Shown here piece by piece: positions 25,001-63,600 of a stretch of DNA of 64,000 nucleotides (its first letter is position 1; the number at the start of each line of letters is the position of its first letter). The stretch comes from Actinostola sp. cb2023. Lineage: Eukaryota; Cnidaria; Anthozoa; Actiniaria; Actinostolidae. The translations under genes were made by a program, and so were the position numbers. The notes beneath the pieces are model-generated. The model was not told where the DNA came from and made no database searches. It saw nothing but the letters and a program-made list of their open reading frames with translations. The stretch covers positions 117,898-181,897 of the forward strand of contig JAUJYZ010000631.1 of the NCBI GenBank assembly GCA_033675265.1, read 5' to 3'.

Positions 25001-27800
25001 GTCTGTCTGTCTGTCTGTCTTACAGTACCGATAAACTAGTTTCCCCTCCTCTAGTTGTCTGTCTGTCTTATAGATACACTACAATCTAGATATCACACCC
25101 TTACTCTAGAAGAAGTTTCCCCTCCTCTAGTTGTCTGTCTGTCTTATAGTACCAATACACTACAATCTAGATATCACGCCCTTACTCTAGAAGAAGTTTC
25201 CCCTCCTCTAGTTGTCTGTCTGTCTGTCTTATAGTACCAATACACTACAATCTAGATATCACGCCCTTACTCTAGAAGAAGTTTCCCCTCCTCTAGTTGT
25301 CTGTCTGTCTGTATTATAGTACCGATACACTACAATCTAGATATCACGCCCTTACTCTAGAAGAAGTTTCCCCTCCTCTAGTTGTCTGTCTGTCTGTCTT
25401 ACAGTACCGATAAACTACAATCTAGATATCACGCCCTTACTCTAGAAGAAGTTTCCCCTCCTCTAGTTGTCTGTCTGTCTGTCTTACAGTACCGATACAC
25501 TACAATCTAGATATCACGCCCTTACTCTAGAAGAAGTTTCCCCTCCTCTAGTTGTCTGTCTGTCTGTCTTATAGTACCAATACACTACAATCTAGATATC
25601 ACGCCCTTACTCTAGAAGAAGTTTCCCCTCCTCTAGTTGTCTGTCTGTCTTATAGTACCAATACACTACAATCTAGATATCACGCCCTTACTCTAGAAGA
25701 AGTTTCCCCTCCTCTAGTTGTCTGTCTGTCTGTCTTACAGTACCGATAAACTACAATCTAGATATCACGCCCTTACTCTAGAAGAAGTTTCCCCTCCTCT
25801 AGTTGTCTGTCTGTCTGTCTTACAGTACCGATACACTACAATCTAGATATCACGCCCTTACTCTAGAAGAAGTTTCCCCTCCTCTAGTTGTCTGTCTGTC
25901 TGTCTTATAGTACCAATACACTACAATCTAGATATCACGCCCTTACTCTAGAAGAAGTTTCCCCTCCTCTAGTTGTCTGTCTGTCTTATAGTACCAATAC
26001 ACTACAATCTAGATATCACGCCCTTACTCTAGAAGAAGTTTCCCCTCCTCTAGTTGTCTGTCTGTCTGTCTTATAGTACCAATACACTACAATCTAGATA
26101 TCACGCCCTTACTCTAGAAGAAGTTTCCCCTCCTCTAGTTGTCTGTCTGTCTGTCTTACAGTACCGATACACTACAATCTAGATATCACGCCCTTACTCT
26201 AGAAGAAGTTTCCCCTCCTCTAGTTGTCTGTCTGTCTGTCTTATAGTACCAATACACTACAATCTAGATATCACGCCCTTACTCTAGAAGAAGTTTCCCC
26301 TCCTCTAGTTGTCTGTCTGTCTGTCTTATAGTACCAATACACTACAATCTAGATATCACGCCCTTACTCTAGAAGAAGTTTCCCCTCCTCTAGTTGTCTG
26401 TCTGTCTGTCTTATAGTACCAATACACTACAATCTAGATATCACGCCCTTACTCTAGAAGAAGTTTCCCCTCCTCTAGTTGTCTGTCTGTCTGTCTTATA
26501 GTACCAATACACTACAATCTAGATATCATGCCCTTACTCTAGAAGAAGTTTCCCCTCCTCTAGTTGTCTGTCTGTCTGTCTTATAGTACCAATACACTAC
26601 AATCTAGATATCACGCCCTTACTCTAGAAGAAGTTTCCCCTCCTCTAGTTGTCTGTCTGTCTGTCTTATAGTACCAATACACTACAATCTAGATATCACG
26701 CCCTTACTCTAGAAGAAGTTTCCCCTCCTCTAGTTGTCTGTCTGTCTGTCTTATAGTACCAATACACTACAATCTAGATATCACGCCCTTACTCTAGAAG
26801 AAGTTTCCCCTCCTCTAGTTGTCTGTCTGTCTGTCTTATAGTACCAATACACTACAATCTAGATATCACGCCCTTACTCTAGAAGAAGTTTCCCCTCCTC
26901 TAGTTGTCTGTCTGTCTGTCTTATAGTACCAATACACTACAATCTAGATATCACGCCCTTACTCTAGAAGAAGTTTCCCCTCCTCTAGTTGTCTGTCTGT
27001 CTGTCTTATAGTACCAATACACTACAATCTAGATATCATGCCCTTACTCTAGAAGAAGTTTCCCCTCCTCTAGTTGTCTGTCTGTCTGTCTTATAGTACC
27101 AATACACTACAATCTAGATATCACGCCCTTACTCTAGAAGAAGTTTCCCCTCCTCTAGTTGTCTGTCTGTCTGTCTTATAGTACCAATACACTACAATCT
27201 AGATATCACGCCCTTACTCTAGAAGAAGTTTCCCCTCCTCTAGTTGTCTGTCTGTCTGTCTTATAGTACCAATACACTACAATCTAGATATCACGCCCTT
27301 ACTCTAGAAGAAGTTTCCCCTCCTCTAGTTGTCTGTCTGTCTGTCTTATAGTACCAATACACTACAATCTAGATATCACGCCCTTACTCTAGAAGAAGTT
27401 TCCCCTCCTCTAGTTGTCTGTCTGTCTGTCTTATAGTACCAATACACTACAATCTAGATATCACGCCCTTACTCTAGAAGAAGTTTCCCCTCCTCTAGTT
27501 GTCTGTCTGTCTGTCTTATAGTACCAATACACTACAATCTAGATATCACGCCCTTACTCTAGAAGAAGTTTCCCCTCCTCTAGTTGTCTGTCTGTCTGTC
27601 TTATAGTACCAATACACTACAATCTAGATATCACGCCCTTACTCTAGAAGAAGTTTCCCCTCCTCTAGTTGTCTGTCTGTCTGTATTATAGTACCGATAC
27701 ACTACAATCTAGATATCACGCCCTTACTCTAGAAGAAGTTTCCCCTCCTCTAGTTGTCTGTCTGTCTGTCTTATAGTACCGATACACTACAATCTAGATA

Positions 27801-51520
<23,720 letters not shown>

Positions 51521-51616
51521 CTAAGGAATAACACATATTCAGTTAAAACACATTTAATCTGGAATTTATACTGTGTAAGATAAATGGCAGTTTGCACCCA
51601 ATTTTGCAACAGATGT

Positions 51617-54600
51617 TATGCAGCGTTTGTAGGTAAGCCTTGGTGGGATTGGTTGGTACATTGTATATAGTACTTATGCAGCGTTTGTAGGTAAGCCTTG
51701 GTGGGATTGGTTGGTACATTGTATATAGTACTTATGCAGCGTTTGTAGGTAAGCCTTGGTGGGATTGGTTGGTACATTGTATATAGTACTTATGCAGCGT
51801 TTGTAGGTAAGCCTTGGTGGGATTGGTTGGTACATTGTATATAGTACTTATGCAGCGTTTGTAGGTAAGCCTTGGTGGGATTGGTTGGTACATTGTATAT
51901 AGTACTTATGCAGCGTTTGTAGGTAAGCCTTGGTGGGATTGGTTGGTACATTGTATATAGTACTTATGCAGCGTTTGTAGGTAAGCACCCTTGGTGGGAT
52001 TGGTTGGTACATTGTATATAGTACTTATGCAGCGTTTGTAGGTAAGCCTTGGTGGGATTGGTTGGTACATTGTATATAGTACTTATGCAGCGTTTGTAGG
52101 TAAGCCTTGGTGGGATTGGTTGGTACATTGTATATAGTACTTATGCAGCGTTTGTAGGTAAGCCTTGGTGGGATTGGTTGGTACATTGTATATAGTACTT
52201 ATGCAGCGTTTGTAGGCAAGCCTTGGTGGGATTGGTTGGTACATTGTATATAGTACTTATGCAGCGTTTGTAGGTAAGCCTTGGTGGGATTGGTTGGTAC
52301 ATTGTATATAGTACTTATGCAGCGTTTGTAGGTAAGCCTTGGTGGGATTGGTTGGTACATTGTATATAGTACTTATGCAGCGTTTGTAGGTAAGCCTTGG
52401 TGGGATTGGTTGGTACATTGTATATAGTACTTATGCAGCGTTTGTAGGTAAGCCTTGGTGGGATTGGTTGGTACATTGTATATAGTACTTATGCAGCGTT
52501 TGTAGGTAAGCCTTGGTGGGATTGGTTGGTACATTGTATATAGTACTTATGCAGCGTTTGTAGGTAAGCCTTGGTGGGATTGGTTGGTACATTGTATATA
52601 GTACTTATGCAGCGTTTGTAGGTAAGCCTTGGTGGGATTGGTTGGTACATTGTATATAGTACTTATGCAGCGTTTGTAGGTAAGCCTTGGTGGGATTGGT
52701 TGGTACATTGTATATAGTACTTATGCAGCGTTTGTAGGTAAGCCTTGGTGGGATTGGTTGGTACATTGTATATAGTACTTATGCAGCGTTTGTAGGCAAG
52801 CCTTGGTGGGATTGGTTGGTACATTGTATATAGTACTTATGCAGCGTTTGTAGGCAAGCCTTGGTGGGATTGGTTGGTACATTGTATATAGTACTTATGC
52901 AGCGTTTGTAGGTAAGCCTTGGTGGGATTGGTTGGTACATTGTATATAGTACTTATGCAGCGTTTGTAGGTAAGCCTTGGTGGGATTGGTTGGTACATTG
53001 TATATAGTACTTATGCAGCGTTTGTAGGTAAGCCTTGGTGGGATTGGTTGGTACATTGTATATAGTACTTATGCAGCGTTTGTAGGTAAGCCTTGGTGGG
53101 ATTGGTTGGTACATTGTATATAGTACTTATGCAGCGTTTGTAGGTAAGCCTTGGTGGGATTGGTTGGTACATTGTATATAGTACTTATGCAGCGTTTGTA
53201 GGTAAGCCTTGGTGGGATTGGTTGGTACATTGTATATAGTACTTATGCAGCGTTTGTAGGTAAGCCTTGGTGGGATTGGTTGGTACATTGTATATAGTAC
53301 TTATGCAGCGTTTGTAGGTAAGCCTTGGTGGGATTGGTTGGTACATTGTATATAGTACTTATGCAGCGTTTGTAGGTAAGCCTTGGTGGGATTGGTTGGT
53401 ACATTGTATATAGTACTTATGCAGCGTTTGTAGGTAAGCCTTGGTGGGATTGGTTGGTACATTGTATATAGTACTTATGCAGCGTTTGTAGGTAAGCCTT
53501 GGTGGGATTGGTTGGTACATTGTATATAGTACTTATGCAGCGTTTGTAGGTAAGCCTTGGTGGGATTGGATTGGTGGTACATTGTATATAGTACTTATGC
53601 AGCGTTTGTAGGTAAGCCTTGGTGGGATTGGTTGGTACATTGTATATAGTACTTATGCAGCGTTTGTAGGTAAGCCTTGGTGGGATTGGTTGGTACATTG
53701 TATATAGTACTTATGCAGCGTTTGTAGGTAAGCCTTGGTGGGATTGGTTGGTACATTGTATATAGTACTTATGCAGCGTTTGTAGGTAAGCCTTGGTGGG
53801 ATTGGTTGGTACATTGTATATAGTACTTATGCAGCGTTTGTAGGTAAGCCTTGGTGGGATTGGTTGGTACATTGTATATAGTACTTATGCAGCGTTTGTA
53901 GGTAAGCCTTGGTGGGATTGGTTGGTACATTGTATATAGTACTTATGCAGCGTTTGTAGGTAAGCCTTGGTGGGATTGGTTGGTACATTGTATATAGTAC
54001 TTATGCAGCGTTTGTAGGTAAGCCTTGGTGGGATTGGTTGGTACATTGTATATAGTACTTATGCAGCGTTTGTAGGTAAGCCTTGGTGGGATTGGTTGGT
54101 ACATTGTATATAGTACTTATGCAGCGTTTGTAGGTAAGCCTTGGTGGGATTGGTTGGTACATTGTATATAGTACTTTATGCAGCATTGTTTGTAGGTAAG
54201 CCTTGGTGGGATTGGTTGGTACATTGTATATAGTACTTATGCAGCGTTTGTAGGTAAGCCTTGGTGGGATTGGTTGGTACATTGTATATAGTACTTATGC
54301 AGCGTTTGTAGGTAAGCCTTGGTGGGATTGGTTGGTACATTGTATATAGTACTTATGCAGCGTTTGTAGGTAAGCCTTGGTGGGATTGGTTGGTACATTG
54401 TATATAGTACTTATGCAGCGTTTGTAGGTAAGCCTTGGTGGGATTGGTTGGTACATTGTATATAGTACTTATGCAGCGTTTGTAGGTAAGCCTTGGTGGG
54501 ATTGGTTGGTACATTGTATATAGTACTTATGCAGCGTTTGTAGGTAAGCCTTGGTGGGATTGGTTGGTACATTGTATATATAGTACTTATGCAGCGTTTG

Positions 54601-57600
54601 TAGGTAAGCCTTGGTGGGATTGGTTGGTACATTGTATATAGTACTTATGCAGCGTTTGTAGGTAAGCCTTGGTGGGATTGGTTGGTACATTGTATATAGT
54701 ACTTATGCAGCGTTTGTAGGTAAGCCTTGGTGGGATTGGTTGGTACATTGTATATAGTACTTATGCAGCGTTTGTAGGTAAGCCTTGGTGGGATTGGTTG
54801 GTACATTGTATATAGTACTTATGCAGCGTTTGTAGGTAAGCCTTGGTGGGATTGGTTGGTACATTGTATATAGTACTTATGCAGCGTTTGTAGGTAAGCC
54901 TTGGTGGGATTGGTTGGTACATTGTATATAGTACTTATGCAGCGTTTGTAGGTAAGCCTTGGTGGGATTGGTTGGTACATTGTATATAGTACTTATGCAG
55001 CGTTTGTAGGTAAGCCTTGGTGGGATTGGTTGGTACATTGTATATAGTACTTATGCAGCGTTTGTAGGTAAGCCTTGGTGGGATTGGTTGGTACATTGTA
55101 TATAGTACTTATGCAGCGTTTGTAGGTAAGCCTTGGTGGGATTGGTTGGTACATTGTATATAGTACTTATGCAGCGTTTGTAGGTAAGCCTTGGTGGGAT
55201 TGGTTGGTACATTGTATATAGTACTTATGCAGCGTTTGTAGGTAAGCCTTGGTGGGATTGGTTGGTACATTGTATATAGTACTTATGCAGCGTTTGTAGG
55301 TAAGCCTTGGTGGGATTGGTTGGTACATTGTATATAGTACTTATGCAGCGTTTGTAGGTAAGCCTTGGTGGGATTGGTTGGTACATTGTATATAGTACTT
55401 ATGCAGCGTTTGTAGGTAAGCCTTGGTGGGATTGGTTGGTACATTGTATATAGTACTTATGCAGCGTTTGTAGGTAAGCCTTGGTGGGATTGGTTGGTAC
55501 ATTGTATATAGTACTTATGCAGCGTTTGTAGGTAAGCCTTGGTGGGATTGGTTGGTACATTGTATATAGTACTTATATATAGTACTTATGCAGCAGTTTG
55601 TAGGTAAGCCTTGGTGGGATTGGTTGGTACATTGTATATAGTACTTATGCAGCGTTTGTAGGTAAGCCTTGGTGGGATTGGTTGGTACATTGTATATAGT
55701 ACTTATGCAGCGTTTGTAGGTAAGCCTTGGTGGGATTGGTTGGTACATTGTATATAGTACTTATGCAGCGTTTGTAGGTAAGCCTTGGTGGGATTGGTTG
55801 GTACATTGTATATAGTACTTATGCAGCGTTTTGTAGGTAAGCCTTGGTGGGATTGGTTGGTACATTGTATATAGTACTTATGCAGCGTTTGTAGGTAAGC
55901 CTTGGTGGGATTGGTTGGTACATTGTATATAGTACTTATGCAGCGTTTGTAGGTAAGCCTTGGTGGGATTGGTTGGTACATTGTATATAGTACTTATGCA
56001 GCGTTTGTAGGTAAGCCTTGGTGGGATTGGTTGGTACATTGTATATAGTACTTATGCAGCGTTTGTAGGTAAGCCTTGGTGGGATTGGTTGGTACATTGT
56101 ATATAGTACTTATGCAGCGTTTGTAGGTAAGCCTTGGTGGGATTGGTTGGTACATTGTATATAGTACTTATGCAGCGTTTGTAGGTAAGCCTTGGTGGGA
56201 TTGGTTGGTACATTGTATATAGTACTTATGCAGCGTTTGTAGGTAAGCCTTGGTGGGATTGGTTGGTACATTGTATATAGTACTTATGCAGCGTTTGTAG
56301 GTAAGCCTTGGTGGGATTGGTTGGTACATTGTATATAGTACTTATGCAGCGTTTGTAGGTAAGCCTTGGTGGGATTGGTTGGTACATTGTATATAGTACT
56401 TATGCAGCGTTTGTAGGTAAGCCTTGGTGGGATTGGTTGGTACATTGTATATAGTACTTATGCAGCGTTTGTAGGTAAGCCTTGGTGGGATTGGTTGGTA
56501 CATTGTATATAGTACTTATGCAGCGTTTGTAGGTAAGCCTTGGTGGGATTGGTTGGTACATTGTATATAGTACTTATGCAGCGTTTGTAGGTAAGCCTTG
56601 GTGGGATTGGTTGGTACATTGTATATAGTACTTATGCAGCGTTTGTAGGTAAGCCTTGGTGGGATTGGTTGGTACATTGTATATAGTACTTATGCAGCGT
56701 TTGTAGGTAAGCCTTGGTGGGATTGGTTGGTACATTGTATATAGTACTTATGCAGCGTTTGTAGGTAAGCCTTGGTGGGATTGGTTGGTACATTGTATAT
56801 AGTACTTATGCAGCGTTTGTAGGTAAGCCTTGGTGGGATTGGTTGGTACATTGTATATAGTACTTATGCAGCGTTTGTAGGTAAGCCTTGGTGGGATTGG
56901 TTGGTACATTGTATATAGTACTTATGCAGCGTTTGTAGGTAAGCCTTGGTGGGATTGGTTGGTACATTGTATATAGTACTTATGCAGCGTTTGTAGGTAA
57001 GCCTTGGTGGGATTGGTTGGTACATTGTATATAGTACTTATGCAGCGTTTGTAGGTAAGCCTTGGTGGGATTGGTTGGTACATTGTATATAGTACTTATG
57101 CAGCGTTTGTAGGTAAGCCTTGGTGGGATTGGTTGGTACATTGTATATAGTACTTATGCAGCGTTTGTAGGTAAGCCTTGGTGGGATTGGTTGGTACATT
57201 GTATATAGTACTTATGCAGCGTTTGTAGGTAAGCCTTGGTGGGATTGGTTGGTACATTGTATATAGTACTTATGCAGCGTTTGTAGGTAAGCCTTGGTGG
57301 GATTGGTTGGTACATTGTATATAGTACTTATGCAGCGTTTGTAGGTAAGCCTTGGTGGGATTGGTTGGTACATTGTATATAGTACTTATGCAGCGTTTGT
57401 AGGTAAGCCTTGGTGGGATTGGTTGGTACATTGTATATAGTACTTATGCAGCGTTTGTAGGTAAGCCTTGGTGGGATTGGTTGGTACATTGTATATAGTA
57501 CTTATGCAGCGTTTGTAGGTAAGCCTTGGTGGGATTGGTTGGTACATTGTATATAGTACTTATGCAGCGTTTGTAGGTAAGCCTTGGTGGGATTGGTTGG

Positions 57601-60600
57601 TACATTGTATATAGTACTTATGCAGCGTTTGTAGGTAAGCCTTGGTGGGATTGGTTGGTACATTGTATATAGTACTTATGCAGCGTTTGTAGGTAAGCCT
57701 TGGTGGGATTGGTTGGTACATTGTATATAGTACTTATGCAGCGTTTGTAGGTAAGCCTTGGTGGGATTGGTTGGTACATTGTATATAGTACTTATGCAGC
57801 GTTTGTAGGTAAGCCTTGGTGGGATTGGTTGGTACATTGTATATAGTACTTATGCAGCGTTTGTAGGTAAGCCTTGGTGGGATTGGTTGGTACATTGTAT
57901 ATAGTACTTATGCAGCGTTTGTAGGTAAGCCTTGGTGGGATTGGTTGGTACATTGTATATAGTACTTATGCAGCGTTTGTAGGTAAGCCTTGGTGGGATT
58001 GGTTGGTACATTGTATATAGTACTTATGCAGCGTTTGTAGGTAAGCCTTGGTGGGATTGGTTGGTACATTGTATATAGTACTTATGCAGCGTTTGTAGGT
58101 AAGCCTTGGTGGGATTGGTTGGTACATTGTATATATAGTACTTATGCAGCGTTTGTAGGTAAGCCTTGGTGGGATTGGTTGGTACATTGTATATAGTACT
58201 TATGCAGCGTTTGTAGGTAAGCCTTGGTGGGATTGGTTGGTACATTGTATATAGTACTTATGCAGCGTTTGTAGGTAAGCCTTGGTGGGATTGGTTGGTA
58301 CATTGTATATAGTACTTATGCAGCGTTTGTAGGTAAGCCTTGGTGGGATTGGTTGGTACATTGTATATAGTACTTATGCAGCGTTTGTAGGTAAGCCTTG
58401 GTGGGATTGGTTGGTACATTGTATATAGTACTTATGCAGCGTTTGTAGGTAAGCCTTGGTGGGATTGGTTGGTACATTGTATATAGTACTTATGCAGCGT
58501 TTGTAGGTAAGCCTTGGTGGGATTGGTTGGTACATTGTATATAGTACTTATGCAGCGTTTGTAGGTAAGCCTTGGTGGGATTGGTTGGTACATTGTATAT
58601 AGTACTTATGCAGCGTTTGTAGGTAAGCCTTGGTGGGATTGGTTGGTACATTGTATATAGTACTTATGCAGCGTTTGTAGGTAAGCCTTGGTGGGATTGG
58701 TTGGTACATTGTATATAGTACTTATGCAGCGTTTGTAGGTAAGCCTTGGTGGGATTGGTTGGTACATTGTATATAGTACTTATGCAGCGTTTGTAGGTAA
58801 GCCTTGGTGGGATTGGTTGGTACATTGTATATAGTACTTATGCAGCGTTTGTAGGTAAGCCTTGGTGGGATTGGTTGGTACATTGTATATAGTACTTATG
58901 CAGCGTTTGTAGGTAAGCCTTGGTGGGATTGGTTGGTACATTGTATATAGTACTTATGCAGCGTTTGTAGGTAAGCCTTGGTGGGATTGGTTGGTACATT
59001 GTATATAGTACTTATGCAGCGTTTGTAGGTAAGCCTTGGTGGGATTGGTTGGTACATTGTATATAGTACTTATGCAGCGTTGTTGTAGGTAAGCCTTGGT
59101 GGGATTGGTTGGTACATTGTATATAGTACTTATGCAGCGTTTGTAGGTAAGCCTTGGTGGGATTGGTTGGTACATTGTATATAGTACTTATGCAGCGTTT
59201 GTAGGTAAGCCTTGGTGGGATTGGTTGGTACATTGTATATAGTACTTATGCAGCGTTTGTAGGTAAGCCTTGGTGGGATTGGTTGGTACATTGTATATAG
59301 TACTTATGCAGCGTTTGTAGGTAAGCCTTGGTGGGATTGGTTGGTACATTGTATATAGTACTTATGCAGCGTTTGTAGGTAAGCCTTGGTGGGATTGGTT
59401 GGTACATTGTATATAGTACTTATGCAGCGTTTGTAGGTAAGCCTTGGTGGGATTGGTTGGTACATTGTATATAGTACTTATGCAGCGTTTGTAGGTAAGC
59501 CTTGGTGGGATTGGTTGGTACATTGTATATAGTACTTATGCAGCGTTTGTAGGTAAGCCTTGGTGGGATTGGTTGGTACATTGTATATAGTACTTATGCA
59601 GCGTTTGTAGGTAAGCCTTGGTGGGATTGGTTGGTACATTGTATATAGTACTTATGCAGCGTTTGTAGGTAAGCCTTGGTGGGATTGGTTGGTACATTGT
59701 ATATAGTACTTATGCAGCGTTTGTAGGTAAGCCTTGGTGGGATTGGTTGGTACATTGTATATAGTACTTATGCAGCGTTTGTAGGTAAGCCTTGGTGGGA
59801 TTGGTTGGTACATTGTATATAGTACTTATGCAGCGTTTGTAGGTAAGCCTTGGTGGGATTGGTTGGTACATTGTATATAGTACTTATGCAGCGTTTGTAG
59901 GTAAGCCTTGGTGGGATTGGTTGGTACATTGTATATAGTACTTATGCAGCAGCGTTTTGTAGGTAAGCCTTGGTGGGATTGGTTGGTACATTGTATATAG
60001 TACTTATGCAGCGTTTGTAGGTAAGCCTTGGTGGGATTGGTTGGTACATTGTATATAGTACTTATGCAGCGTTTGTAGGTAAGCCTTGGTGGGATTGGTT
60101 GGTACATTGTATATAGTACTTATGCAGCGTTTGTAGGTAAGCCTTGGTGGGATTGGTTGGTACATTGTATATAGTACTTATGCAGCGTTTGTAGGTAAGC
60201 CTTGGTGGGATTGGTTGGTACATTGTATATAGTACTTATGCAGCGTTTGTAGGTAAGCCTTGGTGGGATTGGTTGGTACATTGTATATAGTACTTATGCA
60301 GCGTTTGTAGGTAAGCCTTGGTGGGATTGGTTGGTACATTGTATATAGTACTTATGCAGCGTTTGTAGGTAAGCCTTGGTGGGATTGGTTGGTACATTGT
60401 ATATAGTACTTATGCAGCGTTTGTAGGTAAGCCTTGGTGGGATTGGTTGGTACATTGTATATAGTACTTATGCAGCGTTTGTAGGTAAGCCTTGGTGGGA
60501 TTGGTTGGTACATTGTATATAGTACTTATGCAGCGTTTGTAGGTAAGCCTTGTGGGATTGGTTGGTACATTGTATATAGTACTTATGCAGCGTTTGTAGG

Positions 60601-63600
60601 TAAGCCTTGGTGGGATTGGTTGGTACATTGTATATAGTACTTATGCAGCGTTTGTAGGTAAGCCTTGGTGGGATTGGTTGGTACATTGTATATAGTACTT
60701 ATGCAGCGTTTGTAGGTAAGCCTTGGTGGGATTGGTTGGTACATTGTATATAGTACTTATGCAGCGTTTGTAGGTAAGCCTTGGTGGGATTGGTTGGTAC
60801 ATTGTATATAGTACTTATGCAGCGTTTGTAGGTAAGCCTTGGTGGGATTGGTTGGTACATTGTATATAGTACTTATGCAGCGTTTGTAGGTAAGCCTTGG
60901 TGGGATTGGTTGGTACATTGTATATAGTACTTATGCAGCGTTTGTAGGTAAGCCTTGGTGGGATTGGTTGGTACATTGTATATAGTACTTATGCAGCGTT
61001 TGTAGGTAAGCCTTGGTGGGATTGGTTGGTACATTGTATATAGTACTTATGCAGCGTTTGTAGGTAAGCCTTGGTGGGATTGGTTGGTACATTGTATATA
61101 GTACTTATGCAGCGTTTGTAGGTAAGCCTTGGTGGGATTGGTTGGTACATTGTATATAGTACTTATGCAGCGTTTGTAGGTAAGCCTTGGTGGGATTGGT
61201 TGGTACATTGTATATAGTACTTATGCAGCGTTTGTAGGTAAGCCTTGGTGGGATTGGTTGGTACATTGTATATAGTACTTATGCATGCAGCGATTTTGTA
61301 GGTAAGCCGTTTGTAGGGTGGGATTGGTTGGTACATTGTATATAGTACTTATGCAGCGTTTGTAGGTAAGCCTTGGTGGGATTGGTTGGTACATTGTATA
61401 TAGTACTTATGCAGCGTTTGTAGGTAAGCCTTGGTGGGATTGGTTGGTACATTGTATATAGTACTTATGCAGCGTTTGTAGGTAAGCCTTGGTGGGATTG
61501 GTTGGTACATTGTATATAGTACTTATGCAGCGTTTGTAGGTAAGCCTTGGTGGGATTGGTTGGTACATTGTATATAGTACTTATGCAGCAGCGTTTGTAC
61601 ATTGTAAGCCTTATGGTGGGATTGGTTGGGTACATTGTATATAGTACTTATGCAGCGTTTGTAGGTAAGCCTTGGTGGGATTGGTTATAGTACTTATGCA
61701 GCGTTTGTAGGTAAGCCTTGGTGGGATTGGTTGGTACATTGTATATAGTACTTATGCAGCGTTTGTAGGTAAGCCTTGGTGGGATTGGTTGGTACATTGT
61801 ATATAGTACTTATGCAGCGTTTGTAGGTAAGCCTTGGTGGGATTGGTTGGTACATTGTATATAGTACTTATGCAGCGTTTGTAGGTAAGCCTTGGTGGGA
61901 TTGGTTGGTACATTGTATATAGTACTTATGCAGCGTTTGTAGGTAAGCCTTGGTGGGATTGGTTGGTACATTGTATATAGTACTTATGCAGCGTTTGTAG
62001 GTAAGCCTTGGTGGGATTGGTTGGTACATTGTATATAGTACTTATGCAGCGTTTGTAGGTAAGCCTTGGTGGGATTGGTTGGTACATTGTATATAGTACT
62101 TATGCAGCGTTTGTAGGTAAGCCTTGGTGGGATTGGTTGGTACATTGTATATAGTACTTATGCAGCGTTTGTAGGTAAGCCTTGGTGGGATTGGTTGGTA
62201 CATTGTATATAGTACTTATGCAGCGTTTGTAGGTAAGCCTTGGTGGGATTGGTTGGTACATTGTATATAGTACTTATGCAGCGTTTGTAGGTAAGCCTTG
62301 GTGGGATTGGTTGGTACATTGTATATAGTACTTATGCAGCGTTTGTAGGTAAGCCTTGGTGGGATTGGTTGGTACATTGTATATAGTACTTATGCAGCGT
62401 TTGTAGGTAAGCCTTGGTGGGATTGGTTGGTACATTGTATATAGTACTTATGCAGCGTTTGTAGGTAAGCCTTGGTGGGATTGGTTGGTACATTGTATAT
62501 AGTACTTATGCAGCGTTTGTAGGTAAGCCTTGGTGGGATTGGTTGGTACATTGTATATAGTACTTATGCAGCGTTTGTAGGTAAGCCTTGGTGGGATTGG
62601 TTGGTACATTGTATATAGTACTTATGCAGCGTTTGTAGGTAAGCCTTGGTGGGGATTGGTTGGTACATTGTATATAGTACTTATGCAGCGTTTGTAGGTA
62701 AGCCTTGGTGGGATTGGTTGGTACATTGTATATAGTACTTATGCAGCGTTTGTAGGTAAGCCTTGGTGGGATTGGTTGGTACATTGTATATAGTACTTAT
62801 GCAGCGTTTGTAGGTAAGCCTTGGTGGGATTGTTTTGGTACATTGTATATAGTACTTATGCAGCATTTGTAGGTAAGCCTTGGTGGGATTGGTTGGTACA
62901 TTGTATATAGTACTTATGCAGCGTTTGTAGGTAAGCCTTGGTGGGATTGGTTGGTACATTGTATATAGTACTTATGCAGCGTTTGTAGGTAAGCCTTGGT
63001 GGGATTGGTTGGTACATTGTATATAGTACTTATGCAGCGTTTGTAGGTAAGCCTTGGTGGGATTGGTTGGTACATTGTATATAGTACTTATGCAGCGTTT
63101 GTAGGTAAGCCTTGGTGGGATTGGTTGGTACATTGTATATAGTACTTATGCAGCGTTTGTAGGTAAGCCTTGGTGGGATTGGTTGGTACATTGTATATAG
63201 TACTTATGCAGCGTTTGTAGGTAAGCCTTGGTGGGATTGGTTGGTACATTGTATATAGTACTTATGCAGCGTTTGTAGGTAAGCCTTGGTGGGATTGGTT
63301 GGTACATTGTATATAGTACTTATGCAGCGTTTGTAGGTAAGCCTTGGTGGGATTGGTTGGTACATTGTATATAGTACTTATGCAGCGTTTGTAGGTAAGC
63401 CTTGGTGGGATTGGTTGGTACATTGTATATAGTACTTATGCAGCGTTTGTAGGTAAGCCTTGGTGGGATTGGTTGGTACATTGTATATAGTACTTATGCA
63501 GCGTTTGTAGGTATAAGCCTTGGTGGGATTGGTTGGTACATTGTATATAGTACTTATGCAGCATTTGTAGGTAAGCCTTGGTGGGATTGGTTGGTACATT

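Noticed and set aside
22762..26076. Open frames such as VCLSYSTNTLQSRYHAL repeats
   Set aside because: They are translations of the 85-bp array in frames that lack stops in 81-bp units; period changes break them and they have no start context or homology.
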